Part shown: positions 35,101 to 50,100 of the stretch, in pieces
Position numbering within the stretch: the first letter of the stretch is position 1
How the letters are laid out: each line of letters begins with the position of its first letter
Assembly (NCBI GenBank): GCA_900708905.1
Contig: CAADRB010000002.1
Coordinates: 4,455,661-4,519,660, forward strand
Reading direction: 5' to 3'
Source: Hymenolepis diminuta
Taxonomy: Eukaryota > Platyhelminthes > Cestoda > Cyclophyllidea > Hymenolepididae
DNA length: 64,000 bases
Notes under the pieces: model-generated
Database searches by the model: none
Seen by the model: the letters and a program-made list of their open reading frames with translations, nothing else
Told to the model about the DNA's origin: nothing
Program-made: the position numbers and the translations under genes

Positions 35101-38100
35101 ATAGATGAAAATTTTGGACACGCATTGGGCTTCATCCTTCAATAGTAACAGCTAGTCGGTACCAAATTTAAGTTAAGATAAAAAAATTAAGCTTAGTTGC
35201 ACTTCCCTGATTATGGAACCCTTATTTAGTCGCTGCTTTATATTCCAATATGGTTGGTCATTCTAATAACTGAATCCATTCCGATTACCTATGTGAATAT
35301 GTGTTGATCGTAACCCACAACTTAAAACATGTTATTATTTAATTTCACTTTTTTGTTTGCCTTCTTCAGGCCGAAAGCTTAAACAACCTAGTGGGAGAGG
35401 CCTTTCGGATCGCTTATGCTCAACAGCGAGCTCTCATTGATAACTGTCGGACTGTAGCTCAAACACAGGCGTCGTCTGACCCACAATCTTGCGACGATGC
35501 TGCTCCTCCCCCACAACAACACCAACAGCATCAATCGCCTCCCCGACCTAAACCACCACCGCCCATTTCTCAACAGGTCTCCCATAAACATGGTGCTCCG
35601 GTTGAAGTGGACTCTGGTATCACCACTGCTGATACTACTGCATCCTTCCAGCTGCAGAAAATCAATGTAGGTTGTGGGTGCATGACGGCAGGGGACTCTG
35701 GTCTGAGGTAAGTTCTGGCTGTTTGTCATCTAAAATGTGAAAATGATAATAACAACAACATGCCGCTGCAACGGGGGTGCTGCATCTCATGGTGTATTCT
35801 TATTTAAGAGCATTTAATGTTCTTAATCCTTAAAAATCGCTATTCTTATTAGTTAGGTACTTAATGAGCTCCAGTGAAGCAGAGTTCTAAATTATTTTGT
35901 ACTAATGTGAGTTTGAAGGTAACAATGATGTTGCTGAACATTACTACACAGAGAACTGGAGTCAGAAGTGATCGAATTTCCAGCATGCATTAGAAGTATA
36001 TGTTTTGAAAACTAGATTTCTTTAAATCTTCGTATTGATTGTCAGACAGGCTACTTATTATTACATGAATTATTTTGAGTGGTGGTAAGATAATGTAGCC
36101 CTCGTGTGCAGCGCTGGCACACTTAGGCATTCCACTGAGTTCCCGTAGGGTTTGAATGCCAGGGCATATATTAGCATCTAACCCTGTCGAACAAAATTTA
36201 CATAAACAAATTCAAACTTTTTTTCGTGCAATTCGTTTTTTGGTGAAGGATGTCATTTGACGAACGTTTGACTCATCTAGTGACATAGTTTCCAAGACCA
36301 AAAGGCGTGAATTCTGTGATTAGATTGACTGTCCATATGTGTCAAAAACTCCTTATTAAAGTACAATGTCAAACGAGAGAGCCTTAACTACTGACATTTG
36401 GGTAGTTTCTCTACTTCTCAGTATGAATTTCTGGTATGAACTAACAGAAATGTGGCGTAGCCCAGCATCAAATGAATAAGTTAAGCCACTGACACCGGTT
36501 GAGGTATCTTAATTTTATGAAAAGTTGAGGGATGACGTATATAAGTATTCATTAAATACTGTCCCTCATTATATTATGATTGATAACTGGAAGGGAGTAG
36601 TCTTTGATGGCTTTCTATCTGCAGCTTCTTACTCTCATCTTTTGAGTGGCTACTTTTGTTAGCTATTCCTTACTAACTGCTGAGTAACGTTATGTCAGCT
36701 TAAATACTTTAATATTCATCGCTATGCTCAGCTAAAGTTGTTAACTGCGGAGTATTATGTAAGATTATTTTCCTTCTCAACAACTGGAAGAAAAAAATGG
36801 AAGCGACAAGATCGACTCTTCTTGAATAAATAAAACCGGTCAATAAGCACTGCAAATCGTGGACAAGCATTTGTCGCAATCCGTGGGACGAATCGTGAAA
36901 CTTGAATTTTGGAATGCGACCAACCCATGTGGTAAATATTGTATAACTCGTGTTCAAAAACTAAATTTTGTAGGACTCTTTGATACCTTAACCTTGCTCT
37001 CTTTACCTTTTTGATATTTTTCCCTCCATTGTTGAATTTATTATTATTCGATGTCAATTGCTTTCTACAATTAAAAATTGTGAAATAAATTCCAAGGTGA
37101 TTAAAACATTAATATCTCATTCTAAATTTGGGATATTTTTTTAAGTTCAGGTTATTAAGACATACCCCATTATCCATTCTTCTAGTGTTCTAAAAGCAAG
37201 CTTTGTTTGATAGCTGTTGATTGCATTGTGTTGCATCGAAGGCATACTTACTTTCAACAAATGGACGCCATCAGTTGCCTTCTAATTACACGTTTATTGG
37301 GTGAACTAATTAGTGTTTATTGGATAAGACATTAAAAAGGATTGTCTGGTTTCAATCTGATGATCACTTTGTCGGTACCTTTTAATTTTATTCCTAACAG
37401 AAGTCTACATCGAAAATGACCTTAAAGTAGAAGAATCAAAGTATTTTTTAGAGAATGTGAGGGGAAATAAGTTTCAGCATTGGTATAAAAGTGTCCAATG
37501 CTTATTTGTTATTCATTTGATTGAACACTTAGTTCAGAATGAGCAAGTAAGCTTTCACCTATTAATTTTTCATTTATCATTATTTCTAATTCCTCATGAT
37601 TGTAAAATAACTGTTTGCCACTTTATCTAACATAAATTTATGGATGAAGTAAAACTGGATGTACCTTGGTGCTTCGTGATCTTTATCGATCTTTATTTAA
37701 AATTTATTGAGAGAAGGGGAAAATACCCTGAGGTCTCCCATTAAACCGACGTGCTGCAACTAGATATGGATTTTCATATTCTAAACTTCTGAATGCATCA
37801 TTGATACTCAAGGGTCAAGTAGATCGTTATTTGCTTGATAGTCTTGTAGGCGTTGATTAGACCCAATTCATAGTAGATTGTATATCTATACCTATATGCT
37901 TTAATAGCTGAAGAACAGATGATTGATGTTATAATTATTCACTTTCTCTTTTTAGTTCTTCCGAATTTACTCCTCGTGCTGTGAAGCCGCATGCCTTAGG
38001 TGATGACTCCGATGACGATGAACGCAAAGATCTCCATGATTATGATGATGAAAACTACCATGAAAGAAACGCTGAGAATTACAGGAAGCTGAGATGTAGT

Positions 38101-41100
38101 CAAGCATCAAAGGATCTATCGTCAGGATCTGATCAACCTCCTGTACATTATAGGTGAGTATTTAAAGAAGCTGGGAAACCAAAACTTTTGCTGCACTATC
38201 TAAAACTTGATGAAAATGTTATTCAAATGCAATCCAAGCCCTTGAAATTATATACCTGTTTAATATCCAACAGTAGGCAGACAAATTTATTTATGCCTGC
38301 TTCTTCTGATTCGATATCCACAGCACTTACTTCCAAGATATATGAAAGATCATTATAACAATTCCAAATTTACTCGGTTATTATGAAGTGATATCCTCCC
38401 TCTTATGCAATTTAAAGGGAGATAGTAAAGAACCAATTGTATCCTCGTGAAGAAGGAGCACAGATGAGGAGAGGAATGTGGGAGTTTCAATGTTGTTAGT
38501 CTAGCCACTCAAAATAATAAAAATGTAATTACTAGTGATAGCTTTCAGTGAATATCAGAATTTGCCACCATGATGTCTTCTTTACAATTCATCAGTAGAC
38601 ATGTTTTCATTTTTATGAATGAATAAATTTATCGAGCACGCACAATTGGAATAGGATCTGAAAACAGATTTTTCCCTTTTCGCCTTTTTCTTCACAGACT
38701 TTGAATGAAAGTGTAGACGCCTTTATTTGCACTTTGATCTTTTAGTCTACATTTCATTATGGCTATTCTAACTCATTCGTTCCACACAAATTGTTAATTT
38801 GAAACATATTTAACCCCCTACAAATCGAATTTCAAACAAAGATACGCAAGGTCCGATAGTTTTTTCCCGTTTATGTTCTCTACAGATTAAGGATGTTTGT
38901 TTTAAAGTTAGTTTGAAAAGGAATTGATGAAAATTTTTGAGGCCTAATTTATAAATTGTACTATGTTTTCGTAGATGATCGACAGATTTCTTTTATTGAA
39001 ATGGTTTCAGGAATTTGAATGCATAAAAACCTTCTGAATTTTGTCATTCTGTTTTCCGACAAGGACTTGTTGATATGAGATTTAACCACAGTTCTCTGGG
39101 TTAATTGGCTAAAATAATCGGATTAGAAGATTTTATCACGGTATAAATTATTGATTGTTCAGGGTTTAAATGTTAGAAATTTGAAAATTTGCGAAGTGGC
39201 AATTCCTATTCAGATCTTCGAATTGTGCGCCTTCTCTATCCTTTTTATCAACAATCTACATTACTGTGAGTTTCCAGATATGAAAATTCATTTCCATTTC
39301 ATTTCAATTCTAGAAAGTTTTAGCCATAGGCTCTTACTCTCTTCTTATTTTCTTCGATCATTTTTCGTAATTTTCCAAAAGATTATATGCAAGTTTAATT
39401 CCCAGAGTCATTGCGGAATCTGAATGACTTAAATTCGTTTAAGCACTACGGGTGACTTATCGTCTTGTCTACTTATCTTCTATTTATAGAACTAAATACG
39501 CCGATGAGCCTAGACGGTGTAGGAGAAAACTACAAACCAATTTTTAATTGATAAATTAGATGAACTTATATATGCGATTTGCACCCTATTTCGGGTCTTT
39601 GATTGTGTGTTCGTTACATCCGATTGTCTGATTCTAAATGCATAAGAAGTTACTGTAACCATTGTGTCAAACTCTTGAAATTGAATTACAGGCTTTCTTT
39701 CCATCATATTAATTTTTTCATTTGGGTCTAAGTTTGTTCAAAGACCTCGGACCTATTGTTTATTACTAATCGAATTCATACAAATAATATCGATTTTTCC
39801 AGGATAAACTGACTCTTGAAGAATTTTTTTCCCAATTTCTCAGCGTACTTATGTGCGTAAGTGCAAATGTATGGTTCCATTTATAAATAGTAATGGGCTA
39901 AATATATCCTCCTTTCCAAATAGTTCTTTCTTTTATGCTATACAAACGCACGCTGTTCCGTTTCTTCGTCTAAAAGCCACATTTTGCAACCAAGAGGGCT
40001 TATTTAGTTCTGCCTTTGTGCTAAGGTCCCGCACACAACGAGTATGAAATGGCAGTTGTTCGACAAACGTAAACGTATGTACATACGGCGAAAAAACAGT
40101 ACAAATTAGGTGTCCGCTGTCTTAAACTCCATATTCTAAAACGCATCATCAAACGCATGCGCAAACGATGTGTGAACCGAGTGCCTAATCATGAATCTGT
40201 TTGCAGGTAATCGCCGTGGTTAGTATTGCTCATCTAAGAGAAGCACCATCTCTCCTTTGCTGTCTGACTATGAGTCAACCTCCAGGCTGTTGTGTTTGCT
40301 TGTGACATGCGCCTAGTCATAGTCCTCTCAAAAATCTCATTCTCTTGCTAGTTAGTCAACTTTTCCAGTAGCTAGCCTTTGCGTTAGGGTATCAATGTCA
40401 AATAATTCTAAGGTTAGTGGGACATTTGGTTAATGTGGTCCCATTCTACTACTTGACTTTCTCGGTTGTTAATCCTTGAGTTTTAAGTAGGGAAGAAATC
40501 TAAGGTTGAAGCATATCGTGTTTCGATGTTAGCAATTAATTCCTGCATTCGGGAGATTTTAGCTTCAGGTGCTATTTTGCCTCTAGAACCGGTCAAGAAT
40601 CTTGACATGTAACATTAACAAATTGGCCGTCGAAATGTGCTAATTCAAGAGAGATATCATGTTTATTGCTAAGAGTTATTATTAATAGTTTTTTCCGTAA
40701 TTGAGTTTATAATAAAAAGTTGGGGGAAATTGATGATTCTCAAGAACGATTAATTGCTCCTAATTTAATGTTCACGATTTTGACGGAAACTTTATTCATA
40801 TATTCTGATGAATGAATTTGAAAATTGTTTACTTAATGATTTGAAAAGCATTGGACTTATTAATAATTTTATTGCTTGCAATCAGGAATATTGAAACTAG
40901 ATCCCTATTTACTTCAAGCAGGCTAAGATAGCTATTCAGCCTTTCTAACAAAGCCTTCATATATGTCAGTCAAGCCCGTATTTGTAAAGGTGTAAGAACT
41001 TATTTCCGTTACGATACAGTGATAATGATGTATGAAAGGTCAGGCTTGATCTTGAAATCCCATAGACCGCGTTGGTTACCGTTCCTCGGGAATGCCACAC

Positions 41101-44100
41101 GTATTGTCGGTCTTACCCCAAACTAAAGGCACATGTATTGATCATTGCACATGGGAAAAATGAAGTTTAAATCTGAACAGGTATTGAGGGAAAGTGATGG
41201 AGAATATTTTAATGAATAATTGATTGAAAACTTATCGCCAAAGCAAGTGGCAGAGCGGTAAGAGTATCTCACTTTGGAAATTTCCAGGACGCTTATCTTA
41301 TGCCCATACAAAGAGGTAGAAAGCACTTTTCAATGGGTGTGAAACTTTTCCTTCCGCATAGGTTGTCGATAATAAGTATACATCACAATTTCTAAGTTAA
41401 TTGGGAATCTAGAGTAAAGGCGTGTTCACCCCACCGTCCAAGTTCTTTTGCAGGCTGAATTAACCATCTGGTAATGATAGAAAGACGAAATATATATTAT
41501 TACCACCGCCATGTTACTTTTGCTTCATAACCTTGTCAGATTACGTCGTGACTAGGTCAACCGCCATTCTTCTGACCAATCATTATTCAGTTACATTGGA
41601 CATGGGATTTCAACAACCATCAATGGCTGGTTTAGTCTTCTTCAGCCAATCACAGTCCTACTAAACCCAATTCTAAAATTATAAATAGTCACTACATTAT
41701 CTCGATAAATGACTAGTCTTGTTTGGTTCAGTCTCTGGCGTCTGAACAAATATAGTAATCTCTATAACACGGGCTGAGCATATTATAAAGCTTGTCGCTC
41801 TCTTAATGGGGAAACTGAGCGGCCTCCTTTCTCCTTTCCCGAGATGTAGTGATGTCGAAAGTTCTTCATATGACCTAATTGACGTCCAAATTTTTAGTTA
41901 AGTCCAAAGTTTTCTCTAAGCTGTATAAATTTCATCTCACATTTCCATCTACCACTTTCCGTTTTAAAAACTTTGATTGGTGTGTTTAGCTACATGTGGC
42001 ATGACTCTTGGTGGTCAGTTGGCGATGTATCGAATAAAAAGAAAATTGATACCTTATCATGCTAACCAAGTGCTCTCGCTCGTATTAACTGTCCGGAACC
42101 GTTTTTTCGGTATCCTTTCGGCGTAATCGAAGTTTAGATGCAAAATATACCGTCTAAAGTAGGAACATGTAAATTTGGATGTGCGAATTCGTTGCAAACT
42201 GTCATGTTTGGTCAGACTTGTCATTCGATCTATATTAAATCAACCTCTTAATTCTGGCTGCTGATTTAAGGCAGTTTTGAATGTCCATTATCTGGCTTGA
42301 AATCCATTCCTGTGACAAATTGGTTCAAACCAGTTCTATATCTTTCGTAATAAACATATTTTTCAAGTATCTGATCTTTCCTTTACGTTATTAGACTTAA
42401 AATGACTAGTGTTTGTGTGCTGTCATTTGCTTGTTATCACAATGTTGAAATTGAAACCGAATCTGTTTATTGAAAAATTTAAGTATCTTCTTGTAGCCAA
42501 ACACCTGAATGACTTTATAGGAAAAGATATTTCTGATCATTGGAGCGGAAAAATCACGTCATTTGTGTGCTATTACGCAGTTATCAGCTCGAGTTTTCAT
42601 AATGGTTTGTGGCCGTCGGTAGATATCGAACTTCAAAATTAAAATACAATCAGATTTTAGCTTTTTTCCAATAGACCCTATATAAATAAGATTGGTGACA
42701 TCTCTAGTGGTTTATCATGCTTACCTGTAATATCATGTTACTTCTATAAAAGTTTTACATTATTGATTTCGTTTTTTTTCTTTGTGTTCCAAGTAACATA
42801 CGCCCGGTCAATGGCAATCATCATCAAAGAACAGAGAAATCTCGCATCTCCCATGACTTCGAGGACTCCCAAATCGATCTTGACGGTCTCAACCTTGATG
42901 AAGATGAGAGGGAAGAGATCGATGGCTATCCAAGTTCAAAGGTGCTCCCAAGTGCACCCCATTCTACCCCACTACCCCTTCTGGCCTCCCCACATCCTCG
43001 TATCGATATCAATGTCATGGTTGATCATGATGAAGTCGATGGTGAAATGGCCAACTCGAATATAACAGATCTTCATGGACAACGACGTAGGACAACACCT
43101 TTCAGGTAAGATTACGCCATTTAAGGCTGATATAGTCAAGAGAATATTCCTCTAATTTCGTCTTGTTAAACGCCACCAAGTTGTTTGCATCCGAATGATA
43201 AATGAAATTTTGGTTAATCAAAAAATATTAGTCTGAGCCCCTGCTATGATAAAATAGGAAGCAGTTATTTCGCTTGTTTAGGATTTGGTTGCTTCACTGT
43301 GGCTGAGGATGTTTTTTCAGTGTAGGAAAATTTATGACTCTGAGTTGTGGTTAGGATTTTACTCTTATAACTCTAAGTATCCCGATAAAAAGGGTATTGC
43401 AATGCAGTGACTCCTAGCTGTTTGACCATTTCTATTAGGTTTTTTATCTTTATAATTGATGGCATTTTAATGTATGAAAGGTCTGATAAAACGGAAGAGT
43501 AACTGCATAACTTCATAAAGTTGTTTTAGTTGGGAGGAAGCTATTTCGTTTGTTAATGTCTACAGGTTTTGTTATCTCCTGGTGTCTGAGTGTCTTAGTT
43601 TTCTTGTTACTCCAATTTGGGTGGCTCATGTTTTAGCTTTTTTCTGTAGTGAACCAGATCATAACCGCTGATACATTATCTAAAGTAAGTGTCATTCTTA
43701 TAAAGCACTGCAAAATTTAGCGCTTTTCTGCAACCCGACAGGATTTATTTTGATTCATTTTCTTTCTGATTGATAATTCAATGGTGTATTGCTTGGTTGA
43801 AAATTAAACTTAAAATCGCAGATTGCTCGGAACAAAAGAAAGGAATGGAAATGCATTTCGAAGTGTCAAATTACTAAATTCTTGCCGACGTTAAATGATC
43901 ATTAAAAACTGGTACTAATATAAAAGCCCATTAAGTGAAATACTTGGAACACTTAACTGGAGTAGAAGGAAGGTGCTTTGGAGTCGCTCTTACGAGAAAC
44001 TCGCTTTCTATCCTTCTCATGTTGACCAGATTTAACCATCTATATCACACTATGCGTATTGATCTCAAGAACATGGACTTTGCAGAAGTACACGTTGATA

Positions 44101-47100
44101 AATGCATCTCCGGCACACCTGGTATTAATAATCGGTTCTTTCGCAATCGATTGTCAGTTTAACGATACTATTGACATCCCGTAACAATTTGTTTTGTTAA
44201 AATACAATGAAATATTTTCACATATTTCAATTTGAATCCTCCGTTTTTTTTCTTTACTCAATTTAGTTGCTGATTGTTTGAACTAAAGCCTTTTGCGAGA
44301 TTTCAATTCAATGAATTTTTTATCTCATTTCGAATGAAATTGCCTGCAACAGCCTAATAAAATGATTGGAATTTGTGTTGAATGGGTTTAAAGTACACGA
44401 AACGAGGACAAGTGAATCTAAACACTCAGCGAAAATCGTCGACAAGATATCATCATTCCCAATAATTATTTCAGCTCAGTGGACGAGTTAGTGAACCAAT
44501 GGAAGTGCTGGACACTTGAATTTGTATTTTTAAGCAATATATAACTTTGGATCACCTAATCCACACAATTCAAACCTAAAAAACGTGTGTATAAATTCGA
44601 GTTTGCAAGCCTGCACAATATATTGGCTTTCTTATATTGCCCCACACTACTTTCTATTCTGTATGACCAATACATCTTTTAAATATGTTTACTGTTCATT
44701 TTAAAGGTGTATGAATTCCTTCCTTTTCGTATTCTTTTTCACTTAATTGGGATCATAATTAGCATAAATTGCGTTGGGTAAGTAAAAATGATTAATCTGA
44801 GTTGTTTTTAACCTAATTACTATAATGTCATATACAAGCGTTTGGATATGGAGAAAAAAGATGGACGTAGTAGTTAATAAGTGACGAATTTGGCTTTAAA
44901 TATTCTCATTGTTTGGTACCAACTCTGCTTGCTAATTGTTATAAATATTGGTCTTATAATTGATTCATTTTTAGAGTTATCACACAAATATCTAACTTTG
45001 TTGCAGTTGTGTCAGCCCTGGAGACTCAGCTGAGTAACTCAAAAATAGCTTAGGGAGTGTGATACTAGTGTCTATCCATATCAATTGAGCCCAAGTATTG
45101 CATCTTTACGTTTATCATATTTTAAAAGGGAGATCTGCGGCTGTGTTTTCTGGTATTTGAACTCATATTCATGGATCAATATGAGTTAAAAGCACGACAT
45201 ATAGTATTATTCATAGCTTAATAGCCATGTGAAGTTTTCCCTCGAGAGTTTTAGTGCGCCGATGACGCAGTGATCAACCTAAATCTCTACGAAGTCAAAA
45301 GCCGATGCTCACCGATTCACACTCAGTGATGTGGGTAGTCAATGGCAGATCGCGAATACCTCAAGATACTTTCCTTCTCTCCAAGTCAACTGTTTTACAG
45401 TTTTTTTTCATCATGGGTTTAGAGAGGTCTTTACACTAATATTATTTGTTAGTAAAATGTATAAATATATCAGGCACCCCTTTCATTATTTTCATTTAAT
45501 ATCTGAAATACATTGCAACGTTCTTTAGTGTTCTGAACATATTGATTTATAAATGTGGGAAACTGGGAAAAATCGCAATGCTGACAAATCTGAACTTTGT
45601 TTTTAGTCAAACTACACTATCAGAAATACATAACTTGGACTTCAATGAACAAAGTGATTAATTATCCGACTAATACTAACCATCTATATTAGAACGTTTA
45701 GATTCATACTGTTGAATCTTTGCCTCTTCTTAGTTTTTTCCCTTTTAACTTCATTAACTTTTAACAATTAAAGAGCTCTTTAAGCAGAGAAGATAACACA
45801 TTAGAAGTATATATTTCGACCTGCTAATTTTCTCTGTTATAACATATAGTGATTGACTTTGACTGTGTTATCTGTGGATGAAGCAGAGTTATACACAATT
45901 GAAGTTAATCAGGTTATCAGGACGACTTGGATGTAGTCGCTAGAAAGAAAAAGATACCATATTTTTCATTTAATCTGAATTGTGTCCGCACAGTAAATGT
46001 GCCATTATCACTTCTGTTTTATAATCAATGTGTCTTTTTGACCCGATGTATAATTAGCACAGGGTAACTTCATTTGCCTCTCTGATCGAATATTTCAAAA
46101 TTCCTTTTACTTTATTTTATTTAGAGAATAAGGTATGCTTGCAACATATTTGATTAAACTGATCGGGATAGTAAGGGTGACTGATTCAGTAGTAGATCTA
46201 TTTTGCATAAGATACTACTAAAAGCAAGGATGCAAATTTTACTCTCATAGTGCGTTTTATGCAGAGCAAAAACTAATACTGGGATGAATTATGCCTGCAC
46301 CTATTAATGCTTTAAAAAACAATATGCGCACACATTATTCTAGTTTTAATACCTGCAATCCAAAACCCATCCTCATTAAAGTCATATCGGATTTGCTTTA
46401 ACAGCTGATTCTGTAAATCATTTTGTGTACTGGCTTTATTACAATCGGTGTATGCATCTATGGATATCATTATTTAAAAGGAATTAAAACAAGATCGTTA
46501 TAGGCAATGTTCTTGATAAATACATATATTATCCAAATTGAATCGATTATCACCGTTGTTTAACGCCTTTACGTTGATAAAAATCAGCGATTTCGCATTC
46601 GAATTTTTAACATTTCAGACGTAATCGATGCGTCACTGTTTTCAAGTTTGAAAGCGTGTTTTCATGTCTTCAAATTGGTTATTTTTCATTACTCGGTTCT
46701 TAAATTCAAAATTTTCTGATATCACGAAATTTATATAAGTTGGATTTAACAATTTTAAGTCATTTTTACACCTTAAAGGGAAGTCATATCTCTCCCCTCC
46801 CTCCCCCTTGCCTTCAAAACTTCTAATATTACTAATATTTTTCGTTGTCAGCATTACTGCCCAGTGATTGAACATTTGGTAAATCAACGTGGCAAAGACC
46901 ACTAAATCTTGTATTTTGGAATTTGTTTCCTTTTACGTAATAGTAAACTATCGAAATTTAAAGTACATCTTAATTCACATAGTCTTTGGTTGATGAAAAC
47001 TAAACATTGAAGATAATAATATCTACTTAAATGCCTTATACTGGGAAATACCATCTTTGTAGAGCCGTACTAGGCCAGTACAAATAATCGTTTAAGTTAA

Positions 47101-50100
47101 GCGATGTGCACTAGAGATTATCACCCCAGTTTTTGTTACAGTTCGTATGATTTTTCTATTTACTGCCTCATTTGTGTTTTTTATATTGGATATTTGAGAC
47201 CGAGATCCTGTAATACAATCTGTATTAAGAGGAATTCACTTTTAGAATCTACTATTTAGTTTTTCTGCCCATTACAGGATGGGTAAGGTATCTGAGCACA
47301 TTCTTTCTAATTTAAACTAAGTGGATAACAATAATTAATGTATCTTTTACATCAGAAGATCTCATGGCAGATACTACTATAACTAATGAAGGGAAAAGAC
47401 ATGCTGCCAAAGTGTCTGTAAAAGCGAAACGAAGGAATTTATAAATTGCAAGCTTTCTACAAGTCGCCACATCTTTCGTTTCCAAAGTTAGAAAGGAGCT
47501 GTTGAATAAAAGCAATGGAGATGAATTGGCAACGAACAATAGAAAAGAGCATATTCAACACTGACTCACTCACTCAGAAGACCTGAATTTATGAGAAGAG
47601 TGCATGGCATGATGGACGAAAATCCTGGGAAGTCAATGCGACATCTTCCCAAAGATCTTCAAGTGTCTGAACGAAGAATAAGGAGAGTTCTTCATCAAGA
47701 CCTCGAATAAAAATCATACGTTCTCAGATGAGGTCAAAAAAACGACTGAAGGGAATCGCTTAATGCGTGCAAAAGGACTGTTAAACAAATTGAAGCACCC
47801 AGAAGAATAGGAGTGTCTTTGGTTTCTTTCCGACGAACAAAACTTCTATCAGGATGAAAAGGTCAATCAAAGAAATGATAGGTGGCTATGTGGAGTTCCA
47901 ACTGTTATGAACCTGCACGAAGTGGTTTTTGATGTTGCTAGCAGTGAGGGAGGGGCATATCATGACTCCTCAATTTTTCTCCCAGAGCCTTAGAGTCAGT
48001 GCAGATGCAGATGCCTATGTTGAGACTCTTCAAACCATTGTTGTTGACCTTGGATAGGCAGCGTGGCCAATGGAAGATGACTCTATATCTTCTAAGAAGA
48101 TTCAGCTCCATCCCATGAAGCTCTCGAAGCCCAGAATTGGATGACCGAGAATTTTAATCATCATGTCACACTAAGCTTATGACCGCCTTCCCACTCATCA
48201 GACCTTAATCCTTTGGATTGTTACGTGTAGAGTGAGGCATGGTTGAAAAGGAAGTTAGTAGGCATTCCCATAACACCAAATCCTCCTCTCCGATAGGAAT
48301 GATGGCTCGACTAATGGAGGACATGAATAAAAACCACCTGATGAACGTTTGCAGTCGCTTTCGGACTCGAATTGAATAAATGATAGAAGTCGAAGAAAGA
48401 TATGCAGAATAAAACCTAGGTTAATGGGTATTATGTTTGTTTGTTTTGTTACGAGAAATTGTAAGTTTCAACTATTAACAGTTTCACTATCTCTTTTTTA
48501 AAAGTGCGCAGTGTCCTTTTGATAAATCAGTTCATAATAGTGGAAATATAGGCGGGGTCTTTAAAATTATGCGTGGGCGAGTTATATTTGGTAATCTTCA
48601 ATGTCATTATCTATTCTTGGCTTATATTTTAACTTTGGAATCTATCAAACACGACCAAACTACTATTCTCTTTAGGTGATTACTGACGGTATGTCTGTGG
48701 TATATCTCTATATCCTTTCCTTAGTAAATTTAATTAAATCGGGTTGTCAAATATAATTTTTATCATTTACTTCCTTCTAGTCCTTCGGCATGTTCCATGA
48801 ATGCCTACGATCAAGCTTCCGAGAGTCAACACATTACTCCACCCTGTGTGGCTCCACGTCGAAATCGTTCAACCACGGGCACCGATGTTGCTTCAATCTC
48901 CGGCGGTAGTAGTGGGGGCACTGGTAGTGATATGAATAGTCTGAAGACATCTCCCGGTGGTATTCTCCATCAGCACCACATCAATAACGGTCCACCTGTC
49001 TCCGCACCTTGGTACCAACCTCATATTCCTCGCGAACTGGCTCTGGAGATTCTCTCTCGACAACCGGTAGGATTTATTGCTATTAAAGAAGAGCTGAAAG
49101 TAAAATGGCTTTACTAGAGTTAAAAAGATTCAGGATCTCTTAGTCTTCGAGACAGTGTTCTTACCTGAAAGTTGAATCTAAAGCAGTTCGCTTATCTCGA
49201 CAGTTCACTAGACTGAATCCTTAACCTTCTTCCATTGAGATGGGTTGATAATGAATTGACTTTAATGGCCATTCCAATATGCCAAAAAAGTTCGACTGTA
49301 TGATTCAGCATGCTCGGATTTATGATCTGTTCGCGCGGTTGGGGTGGTATTATCTATCGTTCAGTATTAATTAGATATAAAATAGTATGTCGGAGGCGAA
49401 ATTAGCACTTGATAGTCAGGCTCAAAAGTCTGTTTTCATCACCACTTGGAATGCTGAAATTTCCAATATTTGGAAATTTACTTCAAATGGATTTTGAACC
49501 GTACGGACCAGAAAATATCGTTCTTGGTTCCACTTATACCTTATTCACATGGATTTGATTTTTGTGATTGATTTCCAAAGTACTGTTGACACTTGAAATG
49601 CTCAATGGCGTGCGAAAGTGATTTCTGCTGCATCGTAAGTCTACATACGAAGTATGTATTTGCTTTTTGATGGAAATACTTTCGATGCTACTCCGTACAT
49701 TTTATCAGCATTGCAACAGATTAAATAATTTTTGCTATTAAATGGCCTCATTAACTGCTCAAACGCATGCTTATCTTGTGTTACGACGTAATTGCATCCG
49801 ATATGGTTAAAGTCCATCTATTAACATTAAATGTCCTAAATGGACAATTTCTTCCTTCATATAGGAAGTCATTTCGTGTCAAGTGATTTCTATCCATAAG
49901 TCTGTCTAAGTAATTATTTGTTATCGAAAATATTATACACAAAGCAGGATGGAGTGAAAGACAGTAAAGGTCTATAGGAGTAAGTTAGGTAGAAAGGTAG
50001 GCTGAGAAGCATTATAGGGCACAAGGGTGAGGGAAAACAACCATTTTACTACGGTGACTATACTCGTCCAAAGCAACATGAATTTGCAGTTGAGTGTCTC

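Larger units (their letters stand above)
30282..35369 (+). other. Intron 4 of the PTB-SH2 gene (5.1 kb)
   Basis: Between the last PTB exons. No family-recognisable coding. Contains a short CpG-rich patch at about 31980-32110 and a dispersed repeat at 34680-34835. Open frames at 31024-31341 (+) and 31110-31319 (-) overlap each other and are not recognised. Confidence 0.6.

Noticed and set aside
36709..37057. Two overlapping minus-strand frames of 82 and 100 codons
   Set aside because: No family resemblance and AT-rich biased composition; most likely chance in an intron.
41230..41300. tRNA gene suggested by TGGCAGAGCGGTAAGAG
   Set aside because: No B box and no cloverleaf pairing downstream.
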